This document shows, one piece after another, positions 20,115 through 21,232 of a DNA stretch of 21,232 bases. The stretch's first letter is position 1. Every line of letters begins with the position of its first letter. Made by a program: the position numbers and the translations under genes. This stretch comes from JBCBKZ01 sp039026975 (GTDB taxonomy: Bacteria > Bacteroidota > Bacteroidia > J057): assembly GCA_039026975.1 (NCBI GenBank), contig JBCCLI010000073.1:1-21232 (forward strand), in the 5' to 3' direction. The notes beneath the pieces were generated by a model. It was given only the letters and a program-made list of their open reading frames with translations, searched no databases and was not told the origin of the DNA.

Positions 20115-20870
20115 TTAGCTGCTTTTATCTGTCAAATAAGCTGTAGGGTACATTCTGCGCATTTGTCTGTCCACATCACTGATGCTGACTATGCCATCCT
20201 GGTTATCATCCATCTGCCTAAGCAGACTAAAACCCTTTTCCCATTTTGAACTCAGGGCGTAACAGTAGTCTTGGCCCATGGCTTCTGGGTGGATCACAGC
20301 CAAATAACAGTCCGTGAGCGTCTCAATTTTTCCATATTTCTCCTGGATCATACTTAGGTATTCATGGATTAAATCCAGCTGGTAGTGGGCTGGCATCTTT
20401 TGTATATCCTTCATGTATAACCTGGTCCCCAGCCTCCTATTTAACCGCTTTACAGCTGGCACTGAAAGTTGGATGAGGCCCACGTTTCCCCTGAACCGTA
20501 CCCCCATACTGGCAGGATTAAATCCAGATTCAGCATACATAACTGCCATGAGCCACTCTGGAGCTATCTTCAGGTGCTGAGACACCTGCTTGACTTTACC
20601 CTCAAATGAGCCCACATCTTCAATAAATAAAGAGGCGCGTTCCATGAGGTAGAGCGGTTTTATTACCGGTGACTTTACTATCTGGCTGACCGCTGCTGCG
20701 TGATCCCCCTGTTGATGGTTCATCCATTCATAGGTGATGAAATTACTAATGAGCAAAAAAACGAATACCCACCCCATCCCCTTAAAGCGCAACACCTGCT
20801 TCTGGGTGGAAGGAACAAGGGAAGCTTCACGCTGGTCCCTTTTTCTGGAAGTGGGTCCAAAGAAGTTCAT
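20115..20870 (-). CDS. membrane-anchored lytic-transglycosylase-like protein with EF-hand loop
   Basis: 251 residues from ATG 20868-20870. A basic cytoplasmic N-terminus is followed by one membrane helix (about 32-47), a linker and a lysozyme-like SLT domain (about 90-200). The domain has APEWLMAVMYAESGFNPAS, with Glu114 as the predicted acid, and GNVGLIQLS (128-136) matching the GLMQ-type motif. Near the C-terminus DDNQDGIVSISD (221-232) fits the 12-residue EF-hand loop (Asp1, Asn3, Asp5, Gly6, Asp12). The protein should sit in the inner membrane and act on peptidoglycan in the periplasm, perhaps calcium-dependent; this is inferred. A start 14 codons upstream (20912) is possible but lies inside the -7 element at 20910-20917, so the shorter form is preferred. 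It is followed at 5 nt by the small membrane protein gene. Confidence 0.75.
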   Translation of the reverse strand: MNFFGPTSRKRDQREASLVPSTQKQVLRFKGMGWVFVFLLISNFITYEWMNHQQGDHAAAVSQIVKSPVIKPLYLMERASLFIEDVGSFEGKVKQVSQHLKIAPEWLMAVMYAESGFNPASMGVRFRGNVGLIQLSVPAVKRLNRRLGTRLYMKDIQKMPAHYQLDLIHEYLSMIQEKYGKIETLTDCYLAVIHPEAMGQDYCYALSSKWEKGFSLLRQMDDNQDGIVSISDVDRQMRRMYPTAYLTDKSS

Positions 20871-20909
20871 ACTACAGATTAAATTAACAGTCCTAACTAG
20901 GTTTATTAG

Positions 20910-20917
20910 CAAATATA
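20910..20917 (-). promoter_or_regulatory. -7 element for the transglycosylase operon
   Basis: The minus strand reads TATATTTG (20917-20910), an exact TAnnTTTG. Transcription should start near 20903, leaving a leader of about 33 nt before the ATG at 20870. No clear TTG is present at the expected -33 position in this very AT-rich DNA. Confidence 0.5.
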
Positions 20918-21041
20918 CTAATTTTATTAGTTTATATGGAATTAATGTTATGGTTATTAGTATATGTGCGTAAAATATTAGCTAAACGAGCACTCCCTTA
21001 CTGAAAGCCTTCCTGTAGCGCCTTTTCCAATAGCATGGATG

Positions 21042-21090
21042 TTTGTTAGGAAATTGAATTTTCTCTACATTGAAGTATGTGATTCTTCAA
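21042..21090 (+). promoter_or_regulatory. weak promoter candidate and hairpin before the lipoprotein gene
   Basis: TTTG (21042-21045), a 20-nt spacer and TACATTGA (21066-21073) resemble the Bacteroidota promoter, with two mismatches in the -7 element. TTGAAG (21070-21075)/CTTCAA (21085-21090) is a perfect 6-bp inverted repeat overlapping it, a possible operator. The rest of 20918-21126 shows nothing else. Confidence 0.3.
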
Positions 21091-21126
21091 CATCTCCCTT
21101 GCTTAACCTTCTCAATCACATATAGT

Positions 21127-21232
21127 ATGCGTCGCCTGTTGTCTTTATCCGCTTCCTTCTTTTTGCTACTTTTTTTTTCTGCTTGCCAGCAAACAGCCAG
21201 TGAAAGTACCTCCTCTCTGAGAAGTGCGCTCG
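21127..21232 (+). CDS. lipoprotein, N-terminal fragment (cut by window edge)
   Basis: ATG 21127-21129 opens a frame that runs off the window after 35 codons. It begins MRRLLSLSASFFLLLFFSAC: two arginines, a hydrophobic stretch and a lipobox-like FSAC with the lipidated Cys at residue 20. A Ser/Thr/Gln-rich linker follows. This is the usual start of a Bacteroidota lipoprotein exported by Sec and processed by signal peptidase II. Phe at -3 is less common than Leu. The mature function lies outside the window. Confidence 0.7.
   Translation, partial: MRRLLSLSASFFLLLFFSACQQTASESTSSLRSAL

Noticed and set aside
1..21232. CRISPR arrays, tRNA or rRNA genes
   Set aside because: No regularly spaced identical repeats, no cloverleaf with conserved tRNA bases and no rRNA-like sequence were seen.

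Overview
The window looks like the chromosome of a Bacteroidota bacterium, most likely from the Cytophagales or a related order. Three things point there: a large type IX secretion (T9SS) cargo protein with SprB-type repeats and a C-terminal sorting domain; a TonB-dependent receptor with an N-terminal carboxypeptidase-regulatory-like domain; and several promoters of the Bacteroidota form (TTG or a near match about 18-19 nt upstream of TAnnTTTG), with no obvious Shine-Dalgarno sequences. The genus cannot be fixed from sequence alone.

Layout: (1) 1-311 is the 3' end of an IS transposase cut by the window edge, followed by a doubtful 42-codon ORF and a patch of short palindromic repeats. (2) 775-4465, minus strand: tsaD upstream of a TonB-dependent receptor. 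They are separated by dispersed-repeat-like DNA, and the receptor has its own promoter almost on top of its start codon. (3) 4844-9355, plus strand: tamB, divergent from tsaD, with a good intrinsic terminator. (4) 9761-12958: a universal stress protein, a convergent rhomboid protease, and a divergent double-ATPase ABC protein starting at TTG. (5) 12959-13419: a non-coding, hairpin-rich stretch. (6) 13420-16392, minus strand: a 990-residue T9SS cargo protein with Asp-box and SprB-like repeats. (7) 16844-19707: a methionine biosynthesis unit. It has a consensus promoter, a SAM-I type riboswitch, a 22-codon leader ORF ending in four cysteine codons, metY and metX. (8) 19675-20870, minus strand: a membrane-anchored lytic-transglycosylase-like protein with an EF-hand loop, and a small membrane protein whose 3' end overlaps metX. 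(9) 21127-end: the start of a lipoprotein gene.

The most interesting feature is the metY leader. MetX makes O-acetyl-L-homoserine and MetY combines it with sulfide to give homocysteine. The SAM aptamer would sense the end product. The adjacent ORF, with Cys-Cys-Cys-Cys-stop lying inside a hairpin, could sense charged tRNA-Cys by ribosome stalling. Together they would form a two-input control point for sulfur allocation. In addition, the 3' half of a hairpin at the predicted 5' end of the transcript is the same segment that forms the 5' strand of the riboswitch P1 helix, so the two structures should exclude each other. Everything else is mostly ordinary core genome.
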